Source: Pseudomonadales bacterium
GTDB taxonomy: Bacteria; Pseudomonadota; Gammaproteobacteria; Pseudomonadales; Ketobacteraceae
Direction of reading: 5' to 3'
DNA: 64,000 bases
Assembly (NCBI GenBank): GCA_002708905.1
Contig: PAPM01000039.1
Span: 124,001-188,000 of the forward strand
Positions 29,139-36,782 of the stretch are shown here, in pieces. The position numbers were made by a program, and so were the translations under genes. Each line of letters begins with the position of its first letter. Position 1 is the first letter of the stretch. Under the pieces are notes generated by a model. The model saw nothing but the letters and a program-made list of their open reading frames with translations. It did not search any database and was not told the DNA's origin.

Positions 29139-29826
29139 AAGTGCGATTGCAGAACTTTGTAAAGACATTGAGCGTGTAGTTGAGCGTAAAGATTATACCT
29201 GCATGTCCGAACAGGATTTAACCTTTGAATTGCTCATATGTATTCTAGGTAGTGGCGTTCGCTACGAATTAAGTTTGGCATATGCAAGTGCTGTCCAATC
29301 GGCCCAGGTGCCAAGAAGGCTAAAGAAACGGATGAACTCTAATGAACGTGCCTATTCAATTGAGGGCATTTTGAATTCTCCAGCCTATTCATCGATCAAT
29401 GGCAAGACATACAGCAGGTACCGATATCCGAAACGTGCTGCAAAGCATATTGCGGAATCGTTTTACAATATTGAGCAAAAATATGGCTCTTTAAAAGATA
29501 TGGTAGGGGCAATGAATGCTCCATCGGATTTGCGAAGAGAATTGATTTACTTGTGCCCTGGTATTGGCCCGAAGCAATCTAGCCACTATGTTAAAAATAT
29601 TGGGTTCACAGATAATGTTGCTATTTTAGATAGGCATATTTTGAATTATCTAAAATTGATTGATGACGTAGATATTTGCCCAAAACAAGTAAGCAAAATC
29701 GATAAGTATGAAGAGATAGAACGGAGATTTATAGACAAGGTGTCAAAGTTCAATCATGCGGTTTCAGTTGTTGATCAGTCAATGTGGTTTGTAATGAGAG
29801 CGTTGGGTAAGGAAGCATATACATGA
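29119..29826 (+). CDS. HhH-GPD DNA glycosylase-like protein (OGG/Cap11-like)
   Basis: 235 residues with a helix-hairpin-helix motif (CPGIGPKQSSHYVKNIG), a lysine K152 where bifunctional OGG-type glycosylases carry their Schiff-base lysine, and D171 in VAILDRH at the place of the catalytic Asp. These residues suggest a competent enzyme. OGG family members remove 8-oxoguanine; in type IV CBASS the homologous protein is an accessory gene. Its substrate here may be a deazaguanine-type base or conjugate rather than DNA (inference). The gene overlaps the TGT-like gene by 20 bases and QueC by four. Confidence 0.8.
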   Translation: MKPWQIESAIAELCKDIERVVERKDYTCMSEQDLTFELLICILGSGVRYELSLAYASAVQSAQVPRRLKKRMNSNERAYSIEGILNSPAYSSINGKTYSRYRYPKRAAKHIAESFYNIEQKYGSLKDMVGAMNAPSDLRRELIYLCPGIGPKQSSHYVKNIGFTDNVAILDRHILNYLKLIDDVDICPKQVSKIDKYEEIERRFIDKVSKFNHAVSVVDQSMWFVMRALGKEAYT

Positions 29827-30410
29827 GCGTAGTGACTTTGCTTTCTGGAGGGATGGACTCCTGCTTAATGTCTGTTTTAGCGATGGAGGCTGGCGTGGAG
29901 CAAAAGCCAGTATTCATTAACTACGGACAAATAAATATTGATAAGGAAGTTTTGGCTGTTCGGAACCATATTAGGAAATTTGGGCTTCCTGAATGTACGG
30001 AAATCGACATCTCCGGTTTTGGCTCTGTAATCACCTCTGGGTTGACCGACAAAACCAAGCACATTGTTGATGAAGCGTTTTTGCCTGGACGGAATTTGTT
30101 GTTTTTGCTAATAGCCAGTTCTTTTGCTGTTCAAAACGATTGCCGGAGTGTATCCATCGGGCTTTTGAGGGAAGACACGGCAATATTCCCTGATCAGACA
30201 GACGACTTTCTAATTTCTGCCGAGCACACGATTTCAAAGGCTATGGGCCAAACAATCGAAATTGTGGCTCCATTGCGTGATTTTTATAAGAAAGATGTTA
30301 TTGATATGGCCAATGAAAAAGGCATTTCATCATATTCATGCCATGTGGGCGGCGATGAACCATGTGGCGTTTGTATATCCTGCAAAGAATTCGAGATTAA
30401 AGGAGGCTAG
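29823..30410 (+). CDS. QueC-like PP-loop ATPase (Cap9-like)
   Basis: 195 residues. The PP-loop SGGMDS is at 8-13, and four cysteines C173, C181, C184 and C187 match the zinc site of QueC (pattern C-x7-C-G-x-C-x2-C). QueC makes the nitrile of preQ0 by way of an amide intermediate. In type IV CBASS the QueC-like Cap9 is reported to attach a 7-amido-7-deazaguanine to protein, as I recall. No queD, queE or folE is in the window, so substrate must come from the host pathway. It starts inside the OGG-like stop (ATGA) and ends two bases before the TIR gene. Confidence 0.85.
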   Translation: MSVVTLLSGGMDSCLMSVLAMEAGVEQKPVFINYGQINIDKEVLAVRNHIRKFGLPECTEIDISGFGSVITSGLTDKTKHIVDEAFLPGRNLLFLLIASSFAVQNDCRSVSIGLLREDTAIFPDQTDDFLISAEHTISKAMGQTIEIVAPLRDFYKKDVIDMANEKGISSYSCHVGGDEPCGVCISCKEFEIKGG

Positions 30411-30411
30411 T

Positions 30412-30909
30412 ATGGGTGGAGGTGGCGGCTATAGCTTTTCTCCAGTTGATAAAAAGGAACTGGAAAAGAAAGCCAAGGAACATTTGCGTAATGCAGGCGA
30501 ATCCAAGAGAAACGTGTTCATTAGCTTTTCTAGCGATGATATGGATGAGGTTAATCTGTTGCGAGGCCAAGCTAAAAACGATGGCGTTGACCTTGAGTTT
30601 TCAGACCACTCAGTTAAAAAAGCATACAACAGCGATCAGGATGAATATATCAAGCGCCAGATCAGGGGTAAAATTGAAAAGGCTTCCGTGACCATGGTTT
30701 ATCTATCGCCAAATAGTATGAAAAGCGAATGGGTTAAATGGGAAATCGAGCAAAGTAAAAAAATGGGAAAAGGCGTTATTGCCGTTTATAAAGGCGATAA
30801 GCCACCAGCCAATATTCCCAGTTATATTAAAGACAATGCTAGCTCTATTGTGCAGTGGAAACACGCATCAATGATGAAAGCGATTGAAGACGCTTCCACA
30901 AACAGATAA
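30412..30909 (+). CDS. TIR (ThsB/MTH538-type) protein with N-terminal polyglycine
   Basis: 165 residues. After Met come five glycines, then a linker and a TIR-like domain: VFISFSSDD (about 35-43), VYLSPNS, and WVKWEIEQ with E111 in the position of the proposed catalytic glutamate of ThsB-type TIR proteins. Such TIR domains make NAD-derived signal molecules on phage infection (Thoeris). The start has a strong AAAGGAGG five bases upstream, so the glycine-rich N-terminus is real and not an artefact. The exposed Gly after Met removal would be a fitting acceptor for conjugation by the QueC/TGT-like proteins. Sits between QueC and the membrane effector. Confidence 0.88.
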   Translation: MGGGGGYSFSPVDKKELEKKAKEHLRNAGESKRNVFISFSSDDMDEVNLLRGQAKNDGVDLEFSDHSVKKAYNSDQDEYIKRQIRGKIEKASVTMVYLSPNSMKSEWVKWEIEQSKKMGKGVIAVYKGDKPPANIPSYIKDNASSIVQWKHASMMKAIEDASTNR

Positions 30910-30928
30910 CAAATTTGAAAGGGCGAAA

Positions 30929-31795
30929 ATGCAAATACAAGAGGACTCCTTCCCTGGATTGTATCAATCGGCAGATAAGGCATCATTGGATTCCCAAAAT
31001 AAATATTATCTCTGTTTGAGCTTTTATTTGGGGCTTTTGGTAATAGCTGCGGCTGTATCTTTTTTTGTCCCTGTTAATACTTATGGTGCTTTGGTATCAG
31101 CATTACTTTTTCTTGTTACTCTCGGAATTCTTATCTATCTCAAGACAAATAAGCCTGATGATATATGGTATAACGGAAGGGCTGTGGCTGAATCGGTGAA
31201 AACATTATCTTGGAAATGGATGATGAAGGCAGAGCCTTTCCATGAAGATAGTAGCGCAGAGGCAGACTTTATTGCCGACTTAAAGAAAGTGCTAAAACAG
31301 AATCAAAGTCTTTCTAACGTTCTGAACTCCTCTGAAGGAGCAAAAGAGCCCATAACAGATGTGATGCGATCAATTCGTTCCCAGTCATTCGATGATCGAA
31401 AGGCACTTTACAAGAACCAGAGAATTGATGATCAAGCCGACTGGTACACTAAGAAGGCGATTTTTAACAGAAAAAGAGCTTCTAGCTGGTTTTGGATTTC
31501 TGTGCTGTTACATGGCGCAGCCATTATTATGTTGGTATATAGGGTTTACGACCCGTCACAATCGCTTCCAGTTGAAGTTATAGCGACCGCTGCTAGTGCA
31601 GTATTAACCTGGATTCAGGCAAAAAAGCATAATGAGCTAAGTTCTTCATATTCCCTGGCCGCTCATGAAATTGGATTTATTAAATCCGAGTGGCAATCCG
31701 TTACTGAAAGTGATTTTTCAGACTTTATTATTAATACTGAAAATGCATTCTCCCGTGAGCATACACAATGGATTGCACGAAAAATCGATACATAG
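30929..31795 (+). CDS. Tandem SLATT (DUF4231-type) membrane effector
   Basis: 288 residues with two pairs of membrane segments (about 28-68 and 190-235). The first half has WYNGRAVAESVKTLSWKWM, a typical SLATT pattern, and the second half a related pair of spans, so it looks like two fused SLATT units. SLATT proteins are predicted pore-type effectors opened by nucleotide signals. Paired here with a TIR enzyme, it probably acts as the killing effector. ATG 30929 follows GAAAGGG and begins just after the TIR stop; an upstream ATG at 30884 lies within the TIR gene. Confidence 0.82.
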   Translation: MQIQEDSFPGLYQSADKASLDSQNKYYLCLSFYLGLLVIAAAVSFFVPVNTYGALVSALLFLVTLGILIYLKTNKPDDIWYNGRAVAESVKTLSWKWMMKAEPFHEDSSAEADFIADLKKVLKQNQSLSNVLNSSEGAKEPITDVMRSIRSQSFDDRKALYKNQRIDDQADWYTKKAIFNRKRASSWFWISVLLHGAAIIMLVYRVYDPSQSLPVEVIATAASAVLTWIQAKKHNELSSSYSLAAHEIGFIKSEWQSVTESDFSDFIINTENAFSREHTQWIARKIDT

Positions 31796-31837
31796 GCGAT
31801 TTCTGGCGCGGATGAATCAATTTAAATTTCAGCGATA

Positions 31838-32008
31838 TTAGAATCTTAAACTCAGCTCATTCTGAATATTCTCAATACTTGCCAGGGCATTGCGGCGCTG
31901 ATGCGTGTCAGGATTGCTCTTTGCGAGTTCGTTAAAAGCGTGTCGCAGTAATGCACGCAGCTCATTTTTATTTAGTTTTGCCAATTCAAATCGCGTAACG
32001 AGTTTCAT
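31838..32008 (-). CDS. Small basic protein on the opposite strand
   Basis: 56 codons, MKLVTRFELA to ENIQNELSLRF, with a perfect AAGGAGGAAA ribosome site directly before the ATG. Predicted helical and basic with no membrane segment. A short stem AGGCCGT/ACGGCCT lies just upstream of its promoter side. Function unknown; similar short proteins occur beside ardA and mobilization genes. Confidence 0.6.
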   Translation of the reverse strand: MKLVTRFELAKLNKNELRALLRHAFNELAKSNPDTHQRRNALASIENIQNELSLRF

Positions 32009-32020
32009 TGTTTCCTCCTT

Positions 32021-32606
32021 CAGTTTGGAGGCCGTAAAACCTTTTCACGGCCTTTGATGGCCGCGCATTTGCGAAATAAAGCGCATGGGAAGTTGCACCC
32101 GATCCGGTGCGGATCAGGTCAAAACGGATGTGGAGAAATCGTTAGCGTTTGCTGCTTACCAGCTTTGTTTTCTGCTCTGGTCTCAAAGGTGTCCGGGAAT
32201 AAGACGTTATGGTGTTCAATTTGAAGGGAGGTGAGATGGAATTGTTATGTGCCAGTATGATTTTGGTAAAAAGGAAATGTGTTTGTGCGTTCCCCTTTGG
32301 GGCTGCGCTTTTCCGCCTTCGCTAAACGCTCATCCCTGCCGGGACTAAAGGGCTTCCAATCGCCAACGCCTGCCGCGCTCCGCTTGCCTTGTTCTTGTGG
32401 GCGCGATAGCGCCGCTTTGTATTTTCCTTGCTTGGGGCGCTGCCCCCGGCGCGCGTCAAACCATCCCCCAACCTTCCTCCGCTACGCTTCGTGCAGGCCG
32501 GGAGGTTCCCCCTGATTTGACACTTGCACCCCCGGACTTCGCCAGTCGGTCAGAAGCGCAGGCGCAGCGCTTGCGCTTTTAAACTGACAAAGAAAGGGTG
32601 AATATC
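32021..32606. other. Gene-poor, GC-rich region with hairpins ahead of ardA
   Basis: No protein gene of normal size is supported here. Stems visible include AGGCCGT/ACGGCCT near 32029-32056, GGCGC/GCGCC with loop GATA (32400-32413), GGGGC/GCCCC (32434-32446) and AAGCGCA/TGCGCTT (32554-32578). The stretch 32280-32580 is much more GC-rich than its neighbours. It may be a leader for ardA or an origin-type region (oriT or oriV). ArdA genes are often near the leading end of transferred DNA. Confidence 0.4.
32236..32325 (+). CDS. Possible leader peptide before ardA
   Basis: 29 codons, MELLCASMILVKRK onward, with an unusually strong ribosome site, GGGAGGTGAG, right before ATG. It overlaps the start of the GC-rich stretch. 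It may be a leader peptide for ardA or a remnant of a longer gene. Confidence 0.3.
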   Translation: MELLCASMILVKRKCVCAFPFGAALFRLR

Positions 32607-33116
32607 ATGTGTGAACCAAGAATCTACGTTGCTGATTTGGCTGCCTACAATAACGGAAAACTGCACGGTGTTTGGATTGATGCCGCGCTTGAGCTGGACG
32701 ACATCCAGGAAGCCGTTGCCAAAATGTTAAAGGCAAGCCCGGAAGGCTTTGCCGAAGAATACGCCATTCATGAGTATGAAGGTTTCGGCTCTTACCGCGT
32801 GAGCGAGTATGAAGGGCTTGAATCCGTTCATGAGGTGGCTTGTTTTATCGAAGAGCATGAAGAATTGGGCGCGGAATTGCTGGCCCATTTCAGCAGCATT
32901 GACGAGGCCCGCACCGCCATAGATGAAAATTATGTGGGCTGTTATGAATCCGTTGCCGATTTTGCCGAAGAGCTAACCGAAGATTCCGTGCAAATACCGG
33001 AAAGCCTTGCCCGTTATATCGACTACAACGCCATGGCCTACGACATGGAAGTTGGCGGCGATATTTTCACTATCGAGCTGGGACATGGAGAGGTGCATAT
33101 TTTCTGGAGCCGTTAA
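32607..33116 (+). CDS. ardA: ArdA antirestriction protein
   Basis: 169 residues, strongly acidic, with the ArdA layout PRIYVADLAAYNNGKLHG-W at the N-terminus, repeated EYEGF/EYEGL segments and a C-terminal acidic region. ArdA mimics bent DNA and blocks type I restriction enzymes, protecting incoming DNA on transfer. ATG 32607 has AAAGGG at eight bases; an in-frame GTG three codons upstream is less likely. Its presence on an element that also encodes a type I system is noted in the findings. Confidence 0.93.
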   Translation: MCEPRIYVADLAAYNNGKLHGVWIDAALELDDIQEAVAKMLKASPEGFAEEYAIHEYEGFGSYRVSEYEGLESVHEVACFIEEHEELGAELLAHFSSIDEARTAIDENYVGCYESVADFAEELTEDSVQIPESLARYIDYNAMAYDMEVGGDIFTIELGHGEVHIFWSR

Positions 33117-33163
33117 CGCGGCTCCTTTCTCTGGTCAAATTTTAGACTCTTGGTTTTCGCGGG

Positions 33164-33198
33164 CTTGCGCTGAAAGCCATTGAGGCTTTCAGCGCAAG
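33164..33198. repeat. Perfect 15-bp inverted repeat after ardA
   Basis: CTTGCGCTGAAAGCC and GGCTTTCAGCGCAAG with a 5-base loop. No T-run follows. It could be a terminator for ardA transcription, an RNA stem or the hairpin of an oriT. Confidence 0.6.
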
Positions 33199-33232
33199 AT
33201 GCCTTCACCCTTTGGCAAGCGCGAAAGCAAAA

Positions 33233-33255
33233 AGCCGCCAGTTTTTCTGGCGGCT
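33233..33255. terminator. Hairpin with A-run, terminator-like on the minus strand
   Basis: AGCCGCCAG and CTGGCGGCT form a 9-bp stem with a five-T loop, with an A-run on the left side. On the minus strand it would be followed by T residues. No minus-strand gene lies to its right nearer than hipA, so its use is unclear. Confidence 0.5.
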
Positions 33256-33260
33256 GAAAT

Positions 33261-33313
33261 GAAAGTTAATACTTTCATATTTAATCTATATGCATATTAT
33301 TTAATCGATATGC
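33261..33313. promoter_or_regulatory. Operator-like repeats upstream of the small gene at 33362
   Basis: GAAAGT-TAAT-ACTTTC (33261-33276) is a perfect palindrome. TTTAATCTATATGC (33280-33293) and TTTAATCGATATGC (33300-33313) are near-identical direct repeats spaced 20 bases apart, two turns of helix. They look like binding sites for the product of the following gene or another element regulator. Confidence 0.5.
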
Positions 33314-33361
33314 GCGGAATGGTTCAGTAAAGTGCAAATCACTGACATTGGGAATCGACAC

Positions 33362-33649
33362 ATGACTTACAAAGACAGCTCTGAATGGAATGAAGAAAAC
33401 GAAATACGCTGCTTGATCATTTTCAAGAAGCTGGAAGCTGAAAATTTTCCGCGAGGAAAGCAAATGGAGTATTGCCGGGAAATGGAGAAAATCACTAATC
33501 TGGATGCTGGTAACATTAGTGCAAAAGTGAGCAACTTTAAATCTGTTGCTGGCATTAACAACGATTCCAATGCATCGCAAAATACAAAAGATATTTATGC
33601 GAAATATAAGAACACGTCCATGTCTGAATTAGAGGCGCTATTGAAATGA
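33362..33649 (+). CDS. Small protein, possible DNA-binding domain
   Basis: 95 residues beginning MTYKDSSEWNEENEIRCL. The pattern W/E-rich helix, then MEYCREMEKITNLDAGNISAKVSNF, resembles the small helical domain found at one end of some restriction and HNH proteins (DxGxIxxKxxNF type). No nuclease part follows. Ribosome site is weak; a GTG at 33332 would extend it. Operator-like repeats lie upstream. Confidence 0.5.
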   Translation: MTYKDSSEWNEENEIRCLIIFKKLEAENFPRGKQMEYCREMEKITNLDAGNISAKVSNFKSVAGINNDSNASQNTKDIYAKYKNTSMSELEALLK

Positions 33650-33674
33650 AAATTGCTTTTAGATTTAGTTCACA

Positions 33675-34940
33675 CTAATCCTCAAATGCGAAAGCGTTGA
33701 GGAACTGTCGTTTCCAAAACAGCTTGCGCTCAACTTCGCTCAGGTTTGCTTCATCGCAAACCTTATCCCAATTGGCCTCAATCGCTTCGCGCTGCTTTTC
33801 GAAGATGGCTTTGGCCTCACTTTCAGATAGCTGGAAATGGGGCGCAGCGTCCAGGCAAGATTTAAGTTTGCTTAGCCTATTGTCACCGGAAATCAGCATA
33901 GCTTGTGTAGCTTCACTGCCTGTTCTGCCTTGCGGGCAAATATCATAGGCAGGTGTTAATTGTAGTGTTTTACCGTTCCAGAATGCCGCATGATTTCGTG
34001 CGTGATCATCGGTATTGCCGCACAGGATATTAAAGACGATACGAGAAAACAGCTCTTCGAGCGTTTCTTTCGGATCATCGAAACGATGGCGGATAATTTC
34101 GGCGAAGGTTTCATAGCTTGCATACCGCGCCATCATGTCATCCAGGCCAAAGAGCGTTAGCGCGGAGACCATGGCTTTTCGCGTCCAGCCCTTTGCCGTT
34201 TTTTCGCGATCAAATCGCTCGATCAACAGAATATCTTTTTGTGCAGCTTGCACCAGTTTTACTGGCGCGACATTTATTCCGGCAAGCGCTGCTAATCGCA
34301 TGGCGATATATTCTGCCTTCACAACACTGTAAAGGTCGGTGCTGGAAGAAAACTTCGCGACGTATTTTGTGCCCTGATCTTCGATCAAGGCTTTGGGACG
34401 TGCGCCGCCGATAGAGCTACCATGAAAGAGCGCCTGATCCAGCTCAGGGGTAAGCGGTACGCCTTGCTCAACCCGCGCTGCGGATTGCAGCAATTCTTCC
34501 AGTGGAACATTGTTTGCTGAGCGCGGAACATATTCACTGGGCGAGCGCTGAAAATCCAGTGCGCCGATACGATCAGAACCGGATTCCAGCAAATAAGTTA
34601 ATTCTCCGAGTGCATCGGTATCCGTATCTTTGCCTTTGCGCCCCAGCTTTTTGTTGATGATAACGCGACGACCCCAAGCATCCGGTGCGGAATCCCGGAT
34701 GCAGCCGGGCATGGTTAGCCCGTCTATCAGGGGTAATACGCCATTTTTTAGCGGCAATTCCGGCTCATAAATGGAAATCGCTGGAGGATTAGCGTTAATG
34801 CGATCCAGATAACTTTTACCGTAGTTGAACTGCACGTTGCCCTGATCGTCAGATTCCAGTTTCCCTGCAACAACAGGTTCAGTGGCATCGGGCAGCCATA
34901 TCCAAACAAAAGCATCTTTGTCAGTGGTCTTAGAAGTCAT
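33675..34940 (-). CDS. hipA: HipA-type toxin kinase
   Basis: 421 residues. HipA toxins are Ser/Thr kinases that cause dormancy, classically by phosphorylating glutamyl-tRNA synthetase. The N-terminal HipA domain (WLPDATEPVVAGKL, LPLIDGLTMPGCIRDSAPDAWGRR) is followed by the kinase region with GARPKAL, the catalytic NTDDHARNHAAF and the metal loop AYDICPQ. Motifs look complete. ATG 34940 is preferred (AAAGG upstream); the stop of hipB overlaps it by 11 bases. Confidence 0.9.
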   Translation of the reverse strand: MTSKTTDKDAFVWIWLPDATEPVVAGKLESDDQGNVQFNYGKSYLDRINANPPAISIYEPELPLKNGVLPLIDGLTMPGCIRDSAPDAWGRRVIINKKLGRKGKDTDTDALGELTYLLESGSDRIGALDFQRSPSEYVPRSANNVPLEELLQSAARVEQGVPLTPELDQALFHGSSIGGARPKALIEDQGTKYVAKFSSSTDLYSVVKAEYIAMRLAALAGINVAPVKLVQAAQKDILLIERFDREKTAKGWTRKAMVSALTLFGLDDMMARYASYETFAEIIRHRFDDPKETLEELFSRIVFNILCGNTDDHARNHAAFWNGKTLQLTPAYDICPQGRTGSEATQAMLISGDNRLSKLKSCLDAAPHFQLSESEAKAIFEKQREAIEANWDKVCDEANLSEVERKLFWKRQFLNAFAFED

Positions 34941-35268
34941 CGTCAGCAACCTTTACTTTCTTGCGCACCGACTTGGGCAGCAGTGCGAGTTTGTCTTCTG
35001 TTTGGCGAATATGTTTGGTAAGCGTGGTCGCTTCGGCATCAAAGAGTTTAACGCCTACGATGGTGGCAACTTCAAAGGTCGCTCCCAGTTCGCACTTGGG
35101 GTCGCCTTTTTCTATACGCTGCAACAGGCCGCGAGAAATTCCGGCACGGTCGGCAACCTCTTGCGCGGTCATCTTGCGCTCTTTTCTTGCCGCACGGATC
35201 AGGTTGCCAAGCAGGCTGATGGCTTCAAGGCTATAGCGGGAATAGGTGCGTGCCGATACTTTAGACAT
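34930..35268 (-). CDS. hipB: HipB-type antitoxin, XRE family
   Basis: 112 residues with an XRE helix-turn-helix (MTAQEVADRAGISRGLLQRIEKGD) and a longer N- and C-terminal extension than classical HipB. It neutralises HipA and represses the operon. It precedes hipA with an overlap. The inverted repeat at 35318-35338 lies 50 bases upstream of its start and is the likely operator. Confidence 0.87.
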   Translation of the reverse strand: MSKVSARTYSRYSLEAISLLGNLIRAARKERKMTAQEVADRAGISRGLLQRIEKGDPKCELGATFEVATIVGVKLFDAEATTLTKHIRQTEDKLALLPKSVRKKVKVADDDF

Positions 35269-35317
35269 GGCTAACCTTTGGTTTCTCTCTTTTGGTCTTT
35301 CTGTGAATCATATAACC

Positions 35318-35338
35318 TTCATATGATCTATATATGAA
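35318..35338. promoter_or_regulatory. Likely hipBA operator
   Basis: TTCATAT and ATATGAA form a perfect inverted repeat with a 7-base spacer upstream of hipB. Related ATGATC/GATCAT half-sites recur through 35300-35430. Autorepression by HipB at such repeats is known for the family. Confidence 0.55.
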
Positions 35339-35448
35339 TCAGAGTATCAGTGTTTTGCTGATTCAACAAGTAAATAATGGTTTATACATAGATCATAAAA
35401 TGCTTTTGTGGTCTATTTATGGATCATGATGCTGTAGATTAAAGGGCG

Positions 35449-36780
35449 CTAGATTTCCGGCTCATGCCCGCGATCTCGGCTTTTATCCCGTTTTGGCGCG
35501 GGTTTTCGTTCTTTCTCATGTTGCTCTGAGCGCTTACGGTATTCATCCTTCAAATTACTGGATTTCCCGGTGTTCAAATCCGGGTAATCCTCAATATCCT
35601 GGCGCAACAGCTCGATTTCCAGCTCATGGGTATGAATTTCACTACGCTGGCGCAGGCTGAGCTGCTGGCGTTGTTGGATATGCTTGAATATCAGCTCATC
35701 TTTCTCCTGCCGATCACGCTGGAGAGCGACAAGCGCATCGAGTTCATTCTGGCGTTTTGTCTTTTCGTACTTACCTGTAAGCCGATGCCAGATACCCATA
35801 AGCCCCTTGGATAGGCGCTGAGATCGCTCTTTTGTTTCTGCATCCCAGCGTTTGCTGTGGGATTGCTCCAAAAGTTGCCGCTCTTTGCGCTGTTCTACCA
35901 CTAGCCGCTGGCGCTTGAATTCGAAGACTGCTGAGCGTTTGGTTTTGGTAGCCTCAGCATCGGCAAGGTGCTGCTGAAGCTTTTGGGACATATCCGCTGC
36001 GATTTTGGCTTTTGTTTGCTCAATAGAGGGCAGTGTTTTCGGATCACCCAGGCGATCACGAACTTCCTTGGTTTTTACCCCTGTATATCTTGCAATAGCG
36101 TATGTTTCACCACGGTAATCGACTGCAACAAAGCCGCGTCGATCACCACGCGCCAGAACAAAGCCCTTGCTGTGCAGGGCTTGTGAAAAGGCATTGCAGT
36201 TATCAGAGATAGCCCAGCATTCCTGGAAAGTGCGCTTAATCTCTTTAGGGTTTAGCCCCACGCGGCGGGCTTGTTGCCATTCCTCACGGCTGAAGTTGAG
36301 CGGGTTCCGATCCTTTCGGTCTATGATACCTGGCGGAATTTTCCAGCCATGCTCCAAATACAGCTCCCTGGATAGGTCTTTTAGCTTCATTTTGTAGAAA
36401 GGCAGGTTGATGGCCTTCATCTCGTCTGTGTCGATCCTCGACCAGACCACATGAGCATGGCGGCGACCTTCTTTCTCGTGGAATACGACTGCGCGGGGCT
36501 GATCTTCCAGTCCGAGCTTCTGTTCTATCTGCTCAATAGCCGTTTCAAACACCTCAATCGGCACACGCTCATTTGGTGGCGGGCTGAGACTGAGGGAGAA
36601 AAAGGGCTGCTTGGCGCGAGTACCCTTGCTTACGGCATGAATTTCATTAAAGGCAGAGGGCAGGTCTTCAGACATAAAGCCCCGCAGCTCATGAACCTCG
36701 ACATGTTCATTGTCTTCGGTTTTGAGCAGATGAGCCGCGAGCTGTTTACCTCCTGAGCGCTGGCTTCCCTTCAAAATCAT
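35449..36780 (-). CDS. Relaxase/mobilization nuclease
   Basis: 443 residues. The N-terminal half is a relaxase domain with an IRGS-like opening (MILKGSQRSGGKQLAAHLL) and the metal-binding region RRHAHVVWSRID, a variant of the HxH motif of relaxases related to VirD2/MobA types. The C-terminal half is a long charged coiled-coil region. It should nick oriT and lead DNA transfer. mobC ends two bases upstream, so both are one operon. Confidence 0.85.
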   Translation of the reverse strand: MILKGSQRSGGKQLAAHLLKTEDNEHVEVHELRGFMSEDLPSAFNEIHAVSKGTRAKQPFFSLSLSPPPNERVPIEVFETAIEQIEQKLGLEDQPRAVVFHEKEGRRHAHVVWSRIDTDEMKAINLPFYKMKLKDLSRELYLEHGWKIPPGIIDRKDRNPLNFSREEWQQARRVGLNPKEIKRTFQECWAISDNCNAFSQALHSKGFVLARGDRRGFVAVDYRGETYAIARYTGVKTKEVRDRLGDPKTLPSIEQTKAKIAADMSQKLQQHLADAEATKTKRSAVFEFKRQRLVVEQRKERQLLEQSHSKRWDAETKERSQRLSKGLMGIWHRLTGKYEKTKRQNELDALVALQRDRQEKDELIFKHIQQRQQLSLRQRSEIHTHELEIELLRQDIEDYPDLNTGKSSNLKDEYRKRSEQHEKERKPAPKRDKSRDRGHEPEI

Positions 36781-36782
36781 GG

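Noticed and set aside
28143-30410. Dpd-type DNA deazapurine modification system
   Set aside because: A TGT-like and a QueC-like gene fit at first, but no other dpd genes (DpdB, DpdC helicase or nuclease partners) are present, and the OGG/QueC/TGT trio with TIR and SLATT fits the type IV CBASS accessory set better.
29823-30410. Housekeeping QueC of queuosine synthesis
   Set aside because: The gene is shorter than usual, lies in an operon with a TIR protein on a mobile element, and has no queD, queE or folE next to it.
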